This document shows, one piece after another, positions 42,065 through 51,383 of a stretch of 64,000 bases of DNA. Where the stretch lies: assembly GCF_010500615.1 (NCBI RefSeq), contig NZ_JAAGNX010000003.1:186001-250000 (forward strand), read 5' to 3'. The stretch is from Oceanipulchritudo coccoides (GTDB taxonomy: Bacteria; Verrucomicrobiota; Verrucomicrobiia; Opitutales; Oceanipulchritudinaceae). Below the pieces are notes generated by a model that was given only the letters and a program-made list of their open reading frames with translations, searched no databases and was not told the origin of the DNA. A program made the position numbers and the translations under genes. How positions within the stretch are numbered: the first letter of the stretch is position 1; each line of letters opens with the position of its first letter.

Positions 42065-44167
42065 TTATTTCGCCATGCTCCACTTTCCAGTGGCGAAGTT
42101 GTAGAATGTACGATCATCTGAATACTTTCCACCATAGTAGACCCATGTGCCATCGGCCGGGACATACATGATCGGATAGAGCTCAGGCGTTGTGTAGCGC
42201 CAGGTCTTGGTATTGAGATCGTAGATCCAGATGTTACCATCCTCACGGGCTTCAATCTTCAGGTAGCCATGCTCGTAGTGGTAGACCCATCCTTCCCACT
42301 GCGTGGGGGCGTAGAACTCAAACCACTGTGAGTAGAACCATTCACCACCGACCGGGATATTGACCCCGCTGAGGACGGCGTTGAACGGATCAGACAGGTC
42401 ATTGATGGAAGCCTGGAGGATACCCGAGATATACTTGGGGTTATGCATCCCAAAACTGCCGTCTTCCTCGGCACACATGTAATTGAAGAGAGCCTTCTTC
42501 TCAGCATCCGAGTAATCGTATTTACCTGAATCACGTTCCACCTGGGGTGAGCCGTACGGCGGAAGCTTCAACGCCAGTGCCTCAAGAAGGTGATGAATTT
42601 CTTCCTGGATGGGACCAGCATGTCCGTCGTAATCAAAGTCAGCCGTGAAATCATCGAAACTCGTGACATTGCCGTGGCAATCCACGCAGGCACCGACCAT
42701 GTCGACATCATCTGAATGGTTTTCTGGAGTACCATTGTCCCACACCATCTTGAAGGTGTGGTCACCAGCCATGTTGGCCGCATCACCAGAGACAGACTGC
42801 ATGTGGCAACTGGCACAACTGTTTTCCAACGCATAGAGGTGACCGGAGGGCTTCGAGGGAACCTTTCCGTAATCGATAGCGTTCGTTCCATTGAACAGGT
42901 CACCGGCAACACCATAGTGCGGACCAAAGTGCCGGGAAACGTTACCCTGCACATACTCGACTGCGTTGCGGCGGCCCTTGTGGCAATTCATACATAGTTT
43001 GCCGGTTCCACCTTCTGTCACAACGTGTCCGTTATTCAATTCAATATCGGCCATGGTCCGGACCTGGTGTTCATTCTCAGCGCTATGCGGATCATGACAG
43101 GCCGCACAAGTGATCGCCTCGTAATCAGTGCTCTTTTCAGCAACACCGTCCATCTCCTCAATGAAACCGATTCCACTGTGACACTCGACACAGGATCCGC
43201 GGCCAGGGCCAGTCGGGTAGCGTGTGGCAACCGCATGACCTGAAAGGTCCCACTGGCGGTTACGATTGTGATAAGGTTCCTCGTCGTGACACTGCGCGCA
43301 GTCGCCTGAACTCAGGCTGACAGAAATTGTGCTTTTAATACCGTGGTGCTCACTGCCAGCTCCATGGCAATGCTCACATTGGATGTTGGCCATCGCCTGA
43401 AGCTCGTCCGGCATGCTCGCCCAGTTGCCCGGCTCAAGCACTTCCGGGAATGTCCAGCCAACCTGATTGGCAACATCAAAGAAGCTGCCATTCATGTCAC
43501 CGGGGCCCTTGCCCAGAACATGGCAATCAATGCAGTTTTCGTTGTAGTGCGAGCTCTTCAGCCCGTCGATTGCCAGCTCGAACATCGAAGCGTGGCCAGT
43601 AGCCATATAATCGACAGCTTGACCCGGGTGGCAAAGCGCACATTGCGGGTAAGTCGGGGAGGAAAAGTCCATTGTGCCAACACCGACATAGAGGGCGCCG
43701 GTCACTTGGGCTTCGAGGGCGATCGGACCATCGGTGGTCGAGATAACGGCCTTTACCATGTAGACACCTTCCACATCCGGCACCAGAAGCGCCCGGCCGG
43801 CGACATCCAGAATTTCACGGTCACCCACCGAATAGATTGGCATTTCTCCGGGAAGCGGGGAATTCATAATTATGGCTGTTGAGGCCGTTGAAGGAGTTGA
43901 TTCAAGGCTCCAGACTACTCCGCTGGTCACCGTGCCCTTCGGCACCTGTGCTTCCAGGTAAACTGGTTCACCAATCCCGACGGTCATGAGTCCGCCTGAA
44001 GAGATGGTTCCCTCAGGAAGGCCATAATCATGGATTTCCTGTGGGGTCAGGGGCCGTGCACCAATTTTCTGTGCTTCGGCAGTGGTGGTGCCTGCTAACA
44101 AAAACAAGGCGGCGATGACGGAAAGACAGGTCGCCTGCAGTTTAATGGTCTGGATCAGCTTATTCAT
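42065..44167 (-). CDS. secreted nonahaem cytochrome c, putative outer terminal of the conduit
   Basis: 700 residues. Signal peptide ends near TTTAEAQ. An N-terminal Ig-like beta region (about 55-165) precedes nine CxxCH sites at Cys176, 212, 264, 290, 326, 354, 392, 451 and 494. The last 90 residues are a Trp/Tyr-rich domain (GGEWFYSQWFEFY, GWVYHYEHGYL, IWIYDLNTKTWRY, GTWVYYGGKY) seen as a C-terminal module in exported verrucomicrobial proteins, possibly for surface contact. First gene of the cluster, with a good promoter and AAAGG site. By position it plays the part of MtrC/OmcA, though it is not homologous by eye. Confidence 0.88.
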   Translation of the reverse strand: MNKLIQTIKLQATCLSVIAALFLLAGTTTAEAQKIGARPLTPQEIHDYGLPEGTISSGGLMTVGIGEPVYLEAQVPKGTVTSGVVWSLESTPSTASTAIIMNSPLPGEMPIYSVGDREILDVAGRALLVPDVEGVYMVKAVISTTDGPIALEAQVTGALYVGVGTMDFSSPTYPQCALCHPGQAVDYMATGHASMFELAIDGLKSSHYNENCIDCHVLGKGPGDMNGSFFDVANQVGWTFPEVLEPGNWASMPDELQAMANIQCEHCHGAGSEHHGIKSTISVSLSSGDCAQCHDEEPYHNRNRQWDLSGHAVATRYPTGPGRGSCVECHSGIGFIEEMDGVAEKSTDYEAITCAACHDPHSAENEHQVRTMADIELNNGHVVTEGGTGKLCMNCHKGRRNAVEYVQGNVSRHFGPHYGVAGDLFNGTNAIDYGKVPSKPSGHLYALENSCASCHMQSVSGDAANMAGDHTFKMVWDNGTPENHSDDVDMVGACVDCHGNVTSFDDFTADFDYDGHAGPIQEEIHHLLEALALKLPPYGSPQVERDSGKYDYSDAEKKALFNYMCAEEDGSFGMHNPKYISGILQASINDLSDPFNAVLSGVNIPVGGEWFYSQWFEFYAPTQWEGWVYHYEHGYLKIEAREDGNIWIYDLNTKTWRYTTPELYPIMYVPADGTWVYYGGKYSDDRTFYNFATGKWSMAK

Positions 44168-44187
44168 GAGTTTTACCTTTTGGAGCT

Positions 44188-44216
44188 ATTATAGGATTTA
44201 ATTAAATGCATGTGCA
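44188..44216 (-). promoter_or_regulatory. sigma-70 type promoter of the cytochrome conduit operon
   Basis: On the minus strand TGCACA (-35, 44211-44216), 17 bases, then a perfect TATAAT (-10, 44188-44193). The start would be about 13 bases before the ATG at 44167, leaving room for the AAAGG ribosome binding site. The spacer holds a palindromic TTAATTAA. Confidence 0.5.
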
Positions 44217-44313
44217 TTATAACCAAATCGAATAGCTTCGTAGCGAGCTTAGGTGCTCAGCTTTGGTATTTTTTTAACACTCAGCCCCTCACAGGGGAGC
44301 TCTTCCACTGAAT

Positions 44314-45492
44314 CTAGAGAATATGTGTTTCCCGATATTTCGCGGGAGTCACATCCTTGTAACGGCGAAAAACCTTGGAAAAGTAGCTCTGGTCGCAGAA
44401 TCCCGTCTCACTGGCAATTTGAGCCAAGCTGTGGGAGGAGCGGACAAGCAGGCTGCAGGCCCGCTCAATGCGGTACTGGTTAAGCAAATCGGTAAAGGTA
44501 CGACCCTTTTTCTCCCGGATCAGGCGCGAGAAGTGGCTGGGGCTGATTCCGACTGCCTTGGCCACGGATTCTCGGGTTAATTCATCCCGAATGTGCTTTT
44601 CCAGGTATGTGGTTGCCTTCTCAATCAGGTGATCGTCCGGATCCTTGGACTTTTGTTTGGAAAGGAGGACGAAGCGCTTGAGGAAGCCTTCGAGGATAGC
44701 TTCGATCTGCTGGGACGTGCGGGCTTTGGAAATCGATTCAATCAGGGTACCCGCTTCGGAGGAACAGGCATAAGCGTCCATGCCTGCTCCAATAAACTGT
44801 TGACGTGCCTGGAAGACCAGATCGCCGACAAGGCCGCGTATCAGGTCCAGCGGCAGGTCGGCATTATTGCGAAACGCATCGCGAATCTTCTCAAAATGCT
44901 TTTCGGCCTCTTCAAACTCAGCATTTTTAAGACAGCGGATAAAGGGTGTACCGTATTCCCCAAGTTTCTCACTCAATTCATTGAACTGGTTCCTGAAAAC
45001 AAAGCGGTGAACATCCTGAAAATTACTCTCATGGATATCGTGTGAATCTGACAACAATTGGTGTTCATGCATGAGTCGGTAAAGCTCGCGGCAGGCGGCC
45101 TTGAAGCGATTATTCTCCTGATGAAGGTCCTGTTCACCCCCAATAACAATGAGGCCACCACGGATGACGCCGTCGACACTGAAGGGCAGTCCCCAGAGGA
45201 TATAGCCCTCATGGCAGGCATCCACACAGACTTTGCCGGTCCTCAAGGCCTCACTGACAATCCTTTCCCGGCATTCCCGACAAGTCCGCATACAGGGAAA
45301 CTTGTCGCAATCGGGAAGCCCCATCTGGATGCTCCCGTTTACATCGGAAAGAACAAGATTATAGCCCGTTTTGGCCCGGTAAAGATTTTGCAGATAATGA
45401 AAAAATCCCGGGTTAAAAGTCCCGTTGAGCATGGGCTTCAGGTCCTCACTTGCGGAGGATTCCGGAGTAAAACTGGAAAAGCCCTTGCTCAT
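44314..45492 (-). CDS. PocR-domain AraC-family regulator
   Basis: 392 residues. A PocR ligand-sensing domain at about 25-190, with the Cys-rich segment CDKFPCMRTCRECRERI (about 62-78) and VCVDACHEGY; a linker helix region; an AraC-type double helix-turn-helix at about 285-390 (TRESVAKAVGISPSHFSRLI, FCDQSYFSKVFRRYK). PocR domains bind small organic molecules and the clustered cysteines could hold a metal or sense redox state. Directly upstream of the conduit operon on the same strand, so it is the obvious candidate activator. Confidence 0.92.
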   Translation of the reverse strand: MSKGFSSFTPESSASEDLKPMLNGTFNPGFFHYLQNLYRAKTGYNLVLSDVNGSIQMGLPDCDKFPCMRTCRECRERIVSEALRTGKVCVDACHEGYILWGLPFSVDGVIRGGLIVIGGEQDLHQENNRFKAACRELYRLMHEHQLLSDSHDIHESNFQDVHRFVFRNQFNELSEKLGEYGTPFIRCLKNAEFEEAEKHFEKIRDAFRNNADLPLDLIRGLVGDLVFQARQQFIGAGMDAYACSSEAGTLIESISKARTSQQIEAILEGFLKRFVLLSKQKSKDPDDHLIEKATTYLEKHIRDELTRESVAKAVGISPSHFSRLIREKKGRTFTDLLNQYRIERACSLLVRSSHSLAQIASETGFCDQSYFSKVFRRYKDVTPAKYRETHIL

Positions 45493-45496
45493 AAAA

Positions 45497-47293
45497 TCAA
45501 ATTTTCTTCACGCGAACGGGAATCAACCATTCAACACCGATGAATAATAACTGCGACAACCAGAAGATGACCAGCCAGAAAAACGCGCTGTCCATGAAAC
45601 CGTATGAATGAAGCCCGACTCCGAGCATATTGGTCCCGAACCAGGACCAGGCCGTGATCATGTTACCGCCGATGGCCAGATTGACCAAACCACGCGTCTT
45701 GAACATGCCACACCGTAATCCATGAATGATCATGGTCGTCCAAAGGACCAACATAAGGGCGCCATTCTCCTTTGGATCCCAGCCCCAGAAGCGGCCCCAG
45801 GATTGGTCAGCCCAAATCCCGCCCAAGACAGTCCCGATGAAACTGAAAAGGAGGGAGAAGCAGATAGCCCCAAAGATCATCCGGTGAAAGGACTTTTGCA
45901 TTTCCTTATCGAGCCCTCGCCGGAACCAACCGTACAGGATATAGATTAACCCAAGAAAACCGGCCAGGAAAGTGGCCCCGTAGCCCATGACGATTGTAAT
46001 GACATGCGTGCTGAGCCAGAAATTGGAATTCAAAACGGCCCGCATCTTTTCCATCGTATCCCCGCTGTCGGAGAGGTGATGGGCAACCAGAAGGGTTAGA
46101 AAGCCGACGGTCGCCGCAGCCAGTGAGCCAACGCCCTTTCTCTGGAAATATTCAAAGCCGACACTGAGCAAGACCGCGACCCAGCCTGTGAAGACAGCCG
46201 AGGAATAGAGGTTGGTCACTGGGGCATAGCCAGTAATGATCACGCGAAGGATTAATCCCACGGTATGAATGACCAACCCGAGGAGAAGAATCCCATAGGC
46301 CGAGGGAAGAAACAGACTCATTGAGAACTGCCAGCCAAGGAAGACCAGAAGCGCAACAAAGACATACAGCCCCAGCGAGACAATAAATGGCTGGCTTTGG
46401 TTGAAGTAATATTCAACCCCCGGATTTGCGTCTACTTGATCGGGGCCAAAGGAAGTGAGTTGGGCCACTGCTTCCGCAAAGGCCGACTCATCCCCATTCT
46501 GGCGGGCATCTGCCGCGCTGGCCAAGGCCGTTAACTGATCCGGTAAAACGCCTGCTTCACCAACGGCACTTTGAAGCAATTCGGAGGGCTTTATCCAATC
46601 TCCGTCATGGAACAACAGGAAAAGCGGCGTACGCCCCATGAAGTCAAGTTGCTGCATGTGGATACGCATCAGCCGAGATTTGGCAGGATCCGGTATGACG
46701 GGGGAATCCCCTCCCATCAACATGCGAGATTCAAGAATACTCCCAGCCACCGCATTATAGAATACTGGCAAGCTGTCCCGCAATCGTAGCGGATAGACCG
46801 TCTGGCTCAGAAGCTGATATTGCATCAGGTTCCCAAAGAGCTGATTGATGGCCTTTTCATAGGGACCGCGCAGATCCGAATTCTCACTGACCTGCCGGGC
46901 CTGCTCCTGGATTCTGGAAAGATACGGCTCAAGCTCGGCATAGCTGAAATACTTCTTGGTTCCAGCCTCGAGGCCGAACATTCCGAGAATATTGGGATGA
47001 TCAATACGGAAAACGGGCATATCCGCCACAGCGTCACGATTCAAAAGAAGATCGGTGAACCACTCCGTCGCAGTGACTTTACCCGATTCAGTGCGGATGG
47101 ATTGCTTGCCACGGAAAAGCAGAAGCGTCGACCGGGCCACCGAATCAAGCGGTTTGACCCGCCCGCCCTCAAGGACACTCATCTGCCCGAGACTCGCCTC
47201 GGGAGAATCCGCCTTGCGCACAAGGGGTTTAAAAACAGGCCAGACCAGCGAAAGAGCGATCAACCAGAATATGACAGGGAAAACGCGTTTCAT
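45497..47293 (-). CDS. ccsA: cytochrome c biogenesis protein CcsA/ResC (System II)
   Basis: 598 residues. An N-terminal soluble region of about 280 residues follows one helix, then eight or so membrane helices. The tryptophan-rich WWD loop DQSWGRFWGWDPKENGAL (about 503-520), with flanking His residues (VIHTVG, HHLSDSG, STHVITI and IHGLRCG), identifies the haem-handling core. With CcsB it attaches haem to CxxCH sites outside the membrane. Overlaps ccsB by one base and lies four bases upstream of the PocR-AraC gene, placing haem attachment in one unit with the conduit. Confidence 0.93.
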   Translation of the reverse strand: MKRVFPVIFWLIALSLVWPVFKPLVRKADSPEASLGQMSVLEGGRVKPLDSVARSTLLLFRGKQSIRTESGKVTATEWFTDLLLNRDAVADMPVFRIDHPNILGMFGLEAGTKKYFSYAELEPYLSRIQEQARQVSENSDLRGPYEKAINQLFGNLMQYQLLSQTVYPLRLRDSLPVFYNAVAGSILESRMLMGGDSPVIPDPAKSRLMRIHMQQLDFMGRTPLFLLFHDGDWIKPSELLQSAVGEAGVLPDQLTALASAADARQNGDESAFAEAVAQLTSFGPDQVDANPGVEYYFNQSQPFIVSLGLYVFVALLVFLGWQFSMSLFLPSAYGILLLGLVIHTVGLILRVIITGYAPVTNLYSSAVFTGWVAVLLSVGFEYFQRKGVGSLAAATVGFLTLLVAHHLSDSGDTMEKMRAVLNSNFWLSTHVITIVMGYGATFLAGFLGLIYILYGWFRRGLDKEMQKSFHRMIFGAICFSLLFSFIGTVLGGIWADQSWGRFWGWDPKENGALMLVLWTTMIIHGLRCGMFKTRGLVNLAIGGNMITAWSWFGTNMLGVGLHSYGFMDSAFFWLVIFWLSQLLFIGVEWLIPVRVKKI

Positions 47294-48486
47294 TATGCAG
47301 CCCTCCTGATGGAACGGTAGGCAACCCAGCCAAACTGGTAAAGCAGACCAATTGAAACAAGAATACAGGCGATGTAGGGCAAGAGTCGACCCGGGTTACG
47401 CACGACCTGAAACATGGAGGCCGTGTCCTGTTTTGCGAAGGAGGCCTGATAAAATGTCAGCCCCTCGTAGCGAAGCGGATTGTTCATGAAAACTGTCACT
47501 TCCTGATCCTCTCCCTTTCCAGGATGCTCCACACGCACCTTGCTCGAAAAATTCATGGGAATATTCGTTCCCGGATACCGGTCGTGCTTGAAATCCAGCA
47601 GGGTGATTGTGAATGGAAGATAAGTTTTCTTGAAGCGCAGGCCCACCTCGATATTTGATCCATCGACCGAGGCCGTTTGCCCGGGAAACCGTTCCTCGAA
47701 TACGTTCGAGACGAGATAGGTCCCGAGGCTCTGCCCGTCGTCCAGGAGCTCGACCACAGCTGTGCGCACATCCCGCTGGTCGCTGCTGTTGAAGGATGGT
47801 ATTTCCTTCACGAACAGATTAAATTGCGCCCCGATGCCTTGGTTGACGCCGGTCGGGGACATCCCCTGCCCCGTCTCGCCACTCTTGATCTCCGCATTTC
47901 GGAAGACTTCCTTAACCGAAATCTGCACCGGAAAATTGATAGGATCAATCAACTGGCCGGCTTCCAGATCTTCGAAAGGGAATGAGAAGACGGCCAAGGT
48001 GCCATCAGGATTGTTCTGCGAGAGATACAGCTCATCCTTATGGAAGCTGCGGAGAAAATTCGCCTGGTCGCCTTCGTCCAACCACATGTAGGATTCCTCC
48101 TGCGTGAGGTTGGTCACCAATTGCCCGATGAGCAACATCAGGACACCCGCGTGAATAAGGGAGATCCCGGCGATATTCCAGCGGAGGCGGAAGTGCCGGA
48201 TATGGGAGAAGACCAGATTGAGGGCAAGTAAGGGACCGATGAGATAGCCACCCGGCACAGGCAGCGGAATTTTGCTCAAAAATCCCCCCATAGGCCAGGA
48301 CTCAGGATACTGCCAGAAGGCCAGAAGGCTCTCAAAGTAGATTTCCTGTGCACCACGAATGCCAATCCTTACCTGGTCCAAAGTCCCGAAAAAGACGAGG
48401 ATGACCGAGAAGGCTAGCAGATAAACGGTAAGCCTGAGCGAACCAAGGGTCCGACCGAGGCTGCGAAGAAAAGACATGGCAGACAT
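47293..48486 (-). CDS. resB: cytochrome c biogenesis protein CcsB/ResB (System II)
   Basis: 397 residues. Three N-terminal helices (LTVYLLAFSVILVFFGTLDQ first; then two around about 75-90 and 105-130), a large periplasmic beta domain and a final helix (about 365-385), the ResB plan. LTFYQASFAK near the end is the usual conserved block. Partner of CcsA in haem export and ligation. The start could also be the ATG at 48477. Confidence 0.92.
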   Translation of the reverse strand: MSAMSFLRSLGRTLGSLRLTVYLLAFSVILVFFGTLDQVRIGIRGAQEIYFESLLAFWQYPESWPMGGFLSKIPLPVPGGYLIGPLLALNLVFSHIRHFRLRWNIAGISLIHAGVLMLLIGQLVTNLTQEESYMWLDEGDQANFLRSFHKDELYLSQNNPDGTLAVFSFPFEDLEAGQLIDPINFPVQISVKEVFRNAEIKSGETGQGMSPTGVNQGIGAQFNLFVKEIPSFNSSDQRDVRTAVVELLDDGQSLGTYLVSNVFEERFPGQTASVDGSNIEVGLRFKKTYLPFTITLLDFKHDRYPGTNIPMNFSSKVRVEHPGKGEDQEVTVFMNNPLRYEGLTFYQASFAKQDTASMFQVVRNPGRLLPYIACILVSIGLLYQFGWVAYRSIRRAA

Positions 48487-48491
48487 GGACT

Positions 48492-49106
48492 TTAGAATTG
48501 AACCGAATCAATAAACGTGCCGTAGGATTCCAATTCCTCCCGCACGGAAGCCTCATTCCCGCTGAGCTTGAAAAACCAGCTTTGCTCGTTGTGAAAAACA
48601 ACCGAGACGACCACGCGACCAGCCGGATCACCGGGGCCAGTGAAATCGACCTGCCAGGCATCCATGCCCGAAATTTTCAGTTCCTGGACGAATGAATCCG
48701 CCACTTCCTCGGTCGTGGGTCCAAGGCCCACTTGCCGGCGCCAGCGATTGATGTTGGCAAGGCGGCCGCCCACATCGCCCGGAAATGCGCTCACGGCACA
48801 CTCGGCCATCAACTCGGGAGGCGTTCCAGCCTTGAAGGAGAGCAGTTTCATTTGGGAAGGCGGTTGCTGTGTCCAGTCTTCCGGGATGGAAAAGGTAAAG
48901 CCCAATCCTTGCGGTGCGGCTTCGGCATGCGCGTGTGCCTCATCCATCGCGTGGTTGTGACCGCTGTGATCTTCCACCTCTGCAGGCGGAGTCTCGACAT
49001 TCTTGACCACCACAAATTCAGGCTCGCTCTTGCCACAACCGGACAGGAGGGCGAGGCAAGCAGGAATGATTATTAGGGTTTGTAACTTCGATAATTTTGG
49101 GGACAT
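48492..49106 (-). CDS. lipoprotein with His-rich linker, in cytochrome maturation operon
   Basis: 204 residues. Lipobox LLSGC (Cys24) after a short signal. Residues about 47-63 are His-rich (HSGHNHAMDEAHAHAE). The remainder is a compact alpha/beta domain (FSIPEDWTQQPPSQMKLLSF to the end), similar to domains found in small exported proteins next to ResB genes. It lies five bases upstream of resB. It may bind metal or haem and hand it to the maturation complex, but this is a guess. Confidence 0.75.
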   Translation of the reverse strand: MSPKLSKLQTLIIIPACLALLSGCGKSEPEFVVVKNVETPPAEVEDHSGHNHAMDEAHAHAEAAPQGLGFTFSIPEDWTQQPPSQMKLLSFKAGTPPELMAECAVSAFPGDVGGRLANINRWRRQVGLGPTTEEVADSFVQELKISGMDAWQVDFTGPGDPAGRVVVSVVFHNEQSWFFKLSGNEASVREELESYGTFIDSVQF

Positions 49107-49173
49107 GTGGGGGAGTTAAAAAGTCTCCTCAAGCCGAGTCAAGATCAGCCGAAATTTCCGAAGCAGATTCCAC

Positions 49174-49770
49174 TCAGTCGTAACTGCGACGGCCATCGAG
49201 GGCACTTCGCAATGTGGTGGCATCCGCGTAGGGAATTCCTCCCCCACTCGGCAATCCAAAGCCAATACGGCTCACCGGGATCTGTAGCGGCGAGAAAATC
49301 TCCTCCTGCAGGTAGTGGCATGTGGCCTCCCCTTCAATATCGTTCGAGAGGGCCAGAATGACTTCCTTGAAGCCGTCCGCTTCAAGGCGCGACTTCAACG
49401 ATTCAAGGTTGAGGTGCTCTGGGCCGACCCCGTGAATCGGGGAAAGTTTCCCTTGGAGGACATGATACCGGCCGCGGTAAGCGCCTGCCCGTTCCATCGA
49501 CCGCAAGTCGGGAACCGTCTCTACAACACACAGGAGGTCCGGATTACGGGAGGTGTCCGAGCAGATATCACAACGCTCGCCCTCGCACAAATTGCCGCAA
49601 GCTGGGCAAGCATGGACTGAATTCACTGCTTCCTTGAGCAGTTCAATCAACTCCGTCCCGGACTCTGGTTTTTCAACCAGCAAATGCAGGGCGAGGCGCT
49701 CTGCCGAGCGATATCCGAGGCCGGGCAGCCGTTTCAGGGATTGCTGCAATCGCTCAAAGGCACTCAGCAT
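49174..49770 (-). CDS. recR: recombination protein RecR
   Basis: 198 residues from ATG 49770, the usual RecR size; the longer frame from 49851 runs into ebfC. Helix-hairpin-helix LKRLPGLGYRSAERLALHLL, zinc finger CPACGNLCEGERCDIC (about 55-70) and a Toprim domain (VVETVPDLRSMERAGAYRGR, then SNDIEGEATC). Acts with RecO and RecF in loading RecA on gapped DNA. Typical neighbour of ebfC. Confidence 0.97.
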   Translation of the reverse strand: MLSAFERLQQSLKRLPGLGYRSAERLALHLLVEKPESGTELIELLKEAVNSVHACPACGNLCEGERCDICSDTSRNPDLLCVVETVPDLRSMERAGAYRGRYHVLQGKLSPIHGVGPEHLNLESLKSRLEADGFKEVILALSNDIEGEATCHYLQEEIFSPLQIPVSRIGFGLPSGGGIPYADATTLRSALDGRRSYD

Positions 49771-49789
49771 CGGGTAAAGCTGTGGTTCA

Positions 49790-50125
49790 TTACATGCCGC
49801 CCATGCCGGGCACCTGGAATTCCGAAGTGACCGCCTGCATGGCTTCCTCACTTTTCGCGCCAGCCTGCTTCAGGGCATCTTGGACTGCCTCAAGAATGGT
49901 TTCCTGCACGAAACCAACGTCCTCTTTCAGGAATTCCGGATCCAGCTTGATGCCTTTTACTTCCGACTGGAGCGATACCGTTACCGTAACGGCACCTCCA
50001 CCACTGGATACTTCAAGATCCTGTTGGGCCAATTCTTCCTGCAGAGCGGTCATTTTCTTCTGCATCTTGGCCATCTGTTTCATCATTTTGCCTAGTCCTG
50101 CCATAAGACCGGCAAGGTTCTCCAT
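49790..50125 (-). CDS. ebfC: YbaB/EbfC-family nucleoid-associated protein
   Basis: 111 residues. Met/Lys-rich N-terminal helix (GLGKMMKQMAKMQKKMTALQ), a central sheet (GGGAVTVTVSLQSEVKGIKL) and C-terminal helices. Forms dimers that bind DNA. It stands 19 bases before recR, a conserved pairing. Confidence 0.95.
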   Translation of the reverse strand: MENLAGLMAGLGKMMKQMAKMQKKMTALQEELAQQDLEVSSGGGAVTVTVSLQSEVKGIKLDPEFLKEDVGFVQETILEAVQDALKQAGAKSEEAMQAVTSEFQVPGMGGM

Positions 50126-50149
50126 ACCGCCTCGAAAGTCAAGTCCGCC

Positions 50150-51382
50150 TCAGGTCTTCCAAAGACGGGCAAACTGCAAAGCGGTCTCCACGTGCAGGCG
50201 TATCCCGTCCGCGAGAAGATCATCATTAAAATCGAAGGACGGATGATGACAGCCATGCACGCTGTCCTGATCCACCGGACAAGCCGGAAGGAAATAGAAA
50301 AAGCCCGGGACCTGACGGGCAAAATAAGCAAAGTCCTCCCCGCCCATGTTCGGCTGGACCTCGACCATGCGGTCGGCTTGTCCAAGCTCTGCAAGGACTC
50401 TGCGGAAGGTGTCTTCCGCTTTGGCATCATTCACAAGGACGGGATATCCAAGCTCACAGCGAATCCTTACCTCGGCCCCGTGCGCACGAGCCACTTCCGT
50501 CGCCCGCTTCGTGATAGTCTCCTGGAGCATTTCGAGAATGGTCCTGTCAAGCGCCCGAAAGGTACCGCGCAAAACCGCCTTTGAGGGAATAATGTTGTAA
50601 GCGGATCCAGCCTCGAAGCGGGTCACCGTAATCACCGCGGATTTGATCGGGTCAATCATGCGGGAAACGATTCCATGGAGCTGCTCAACAATGCAGGCCC
50701 CCACGTATACCGGATCAACGCAGCGATGTGGAAAGGCCGCATGCCCGCCCGAACTCAACACTTCGATATCAAAGGTCCCCGTACCAGCCATGGCCGCACC
50801 GGAAGTGTAGGCAAGTGACCCAATTTTCATGGATGGATCCGGCAAATTGTTATGAAGCCCGAAAATGGCGGACACAGCCGGATCCTTCAGGACGCCTGCC
50901 TCGCACATCGCAAGCCCACCGGCGCCACCTTCCTCTGCTGGCTGAAAAATCAACTTAACCGGTCCCTGTAACGAGTCTACATGGCGAGAGAGGATGCGGG
51001 CCGCACCCGCCAACATCGCGGTATGCCCGTCGTGTCCACAGGCATGCATTTTACCCGGAACGGTTGATGACCATTCCACACCGCTCTCTTCCTCCATCGC
51101 AAGGGCGTCCATGTCCGCACGCAAAGCTACGCAAGGGCCCTCGATTTCCTTGCCGAAAAGAACGGTCATGCCCGTTCCGCCTATTCCGGTCTGGATTTCC
51201 GCACCGGTCAGGCTGCCCATAAAGGCCTTCACCCTCGCGACCGTTTCATGCTCCTCGTACGCAAGCTCGGGGTGCCGGTGTAGATCATGCCTCAGCGCCC
51301 TTACCTCATCCACAATGGCATTAATCTCTGCTGCTATAGTATCCACTATTGCCTGCGTAGACGGGAAGGCTTCCCCATGCAA
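50150..51382 (-). CDS. M20-family amidohydrolase (hippurate/N-acyl amino acid type)
   Basis: 410 residues from TTG 51382, which has an AGGAA site six bases upstream inside the end of the regulator gene; the ATG at 51427 would overlap that gene by 44 bases. Metal-binding HACGHDGHTAML (about 108-119), ADMDALAMEE and PAEEGGAGG, and the dimerisation domain in the middle. Relatives cleave N-acyl or N-acetyl amino acids and indole-acetyl amino acids. The substrate is not evident. Confidence 0.92.
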   Translation of the reverse strand: MHGEAFPSTQAIVDTIAAEINAIVDEVRALRHDLHRHPELAYEEHETVARVKAFMGSLTGAEIQTGIGGTGMTVLFGKEIEGPCVALRADMDALAMEEESGVEWSSTVPGKMHACGHDGHTAMLAGAARILSRHVDSLQGPVKLIFQPAEEGGAGGLAMCEAGVLKDPAVSAIFGLHNNLPDPSMKIGSLAYTSGAAMAGTGTFDIEVLSSGGHAAFPHRCVDPVYVGACIVEQLHGIVSRMIDPIKSAVITVTRFEAGSAYNIIPSKAVLRGTFRALDRTILEMLQETITKRATEVARAHGAEVRIRCELGYPVLVNDAKAEDTFRRVLAELGQADRMVEVQPNMGGEDFAYFARQVPGFFYFLPACPVDQDSVHGCHHPSFDFNDDLLADGIRLHVETALQFARLWKT

Positions 51383-51383
51383 T

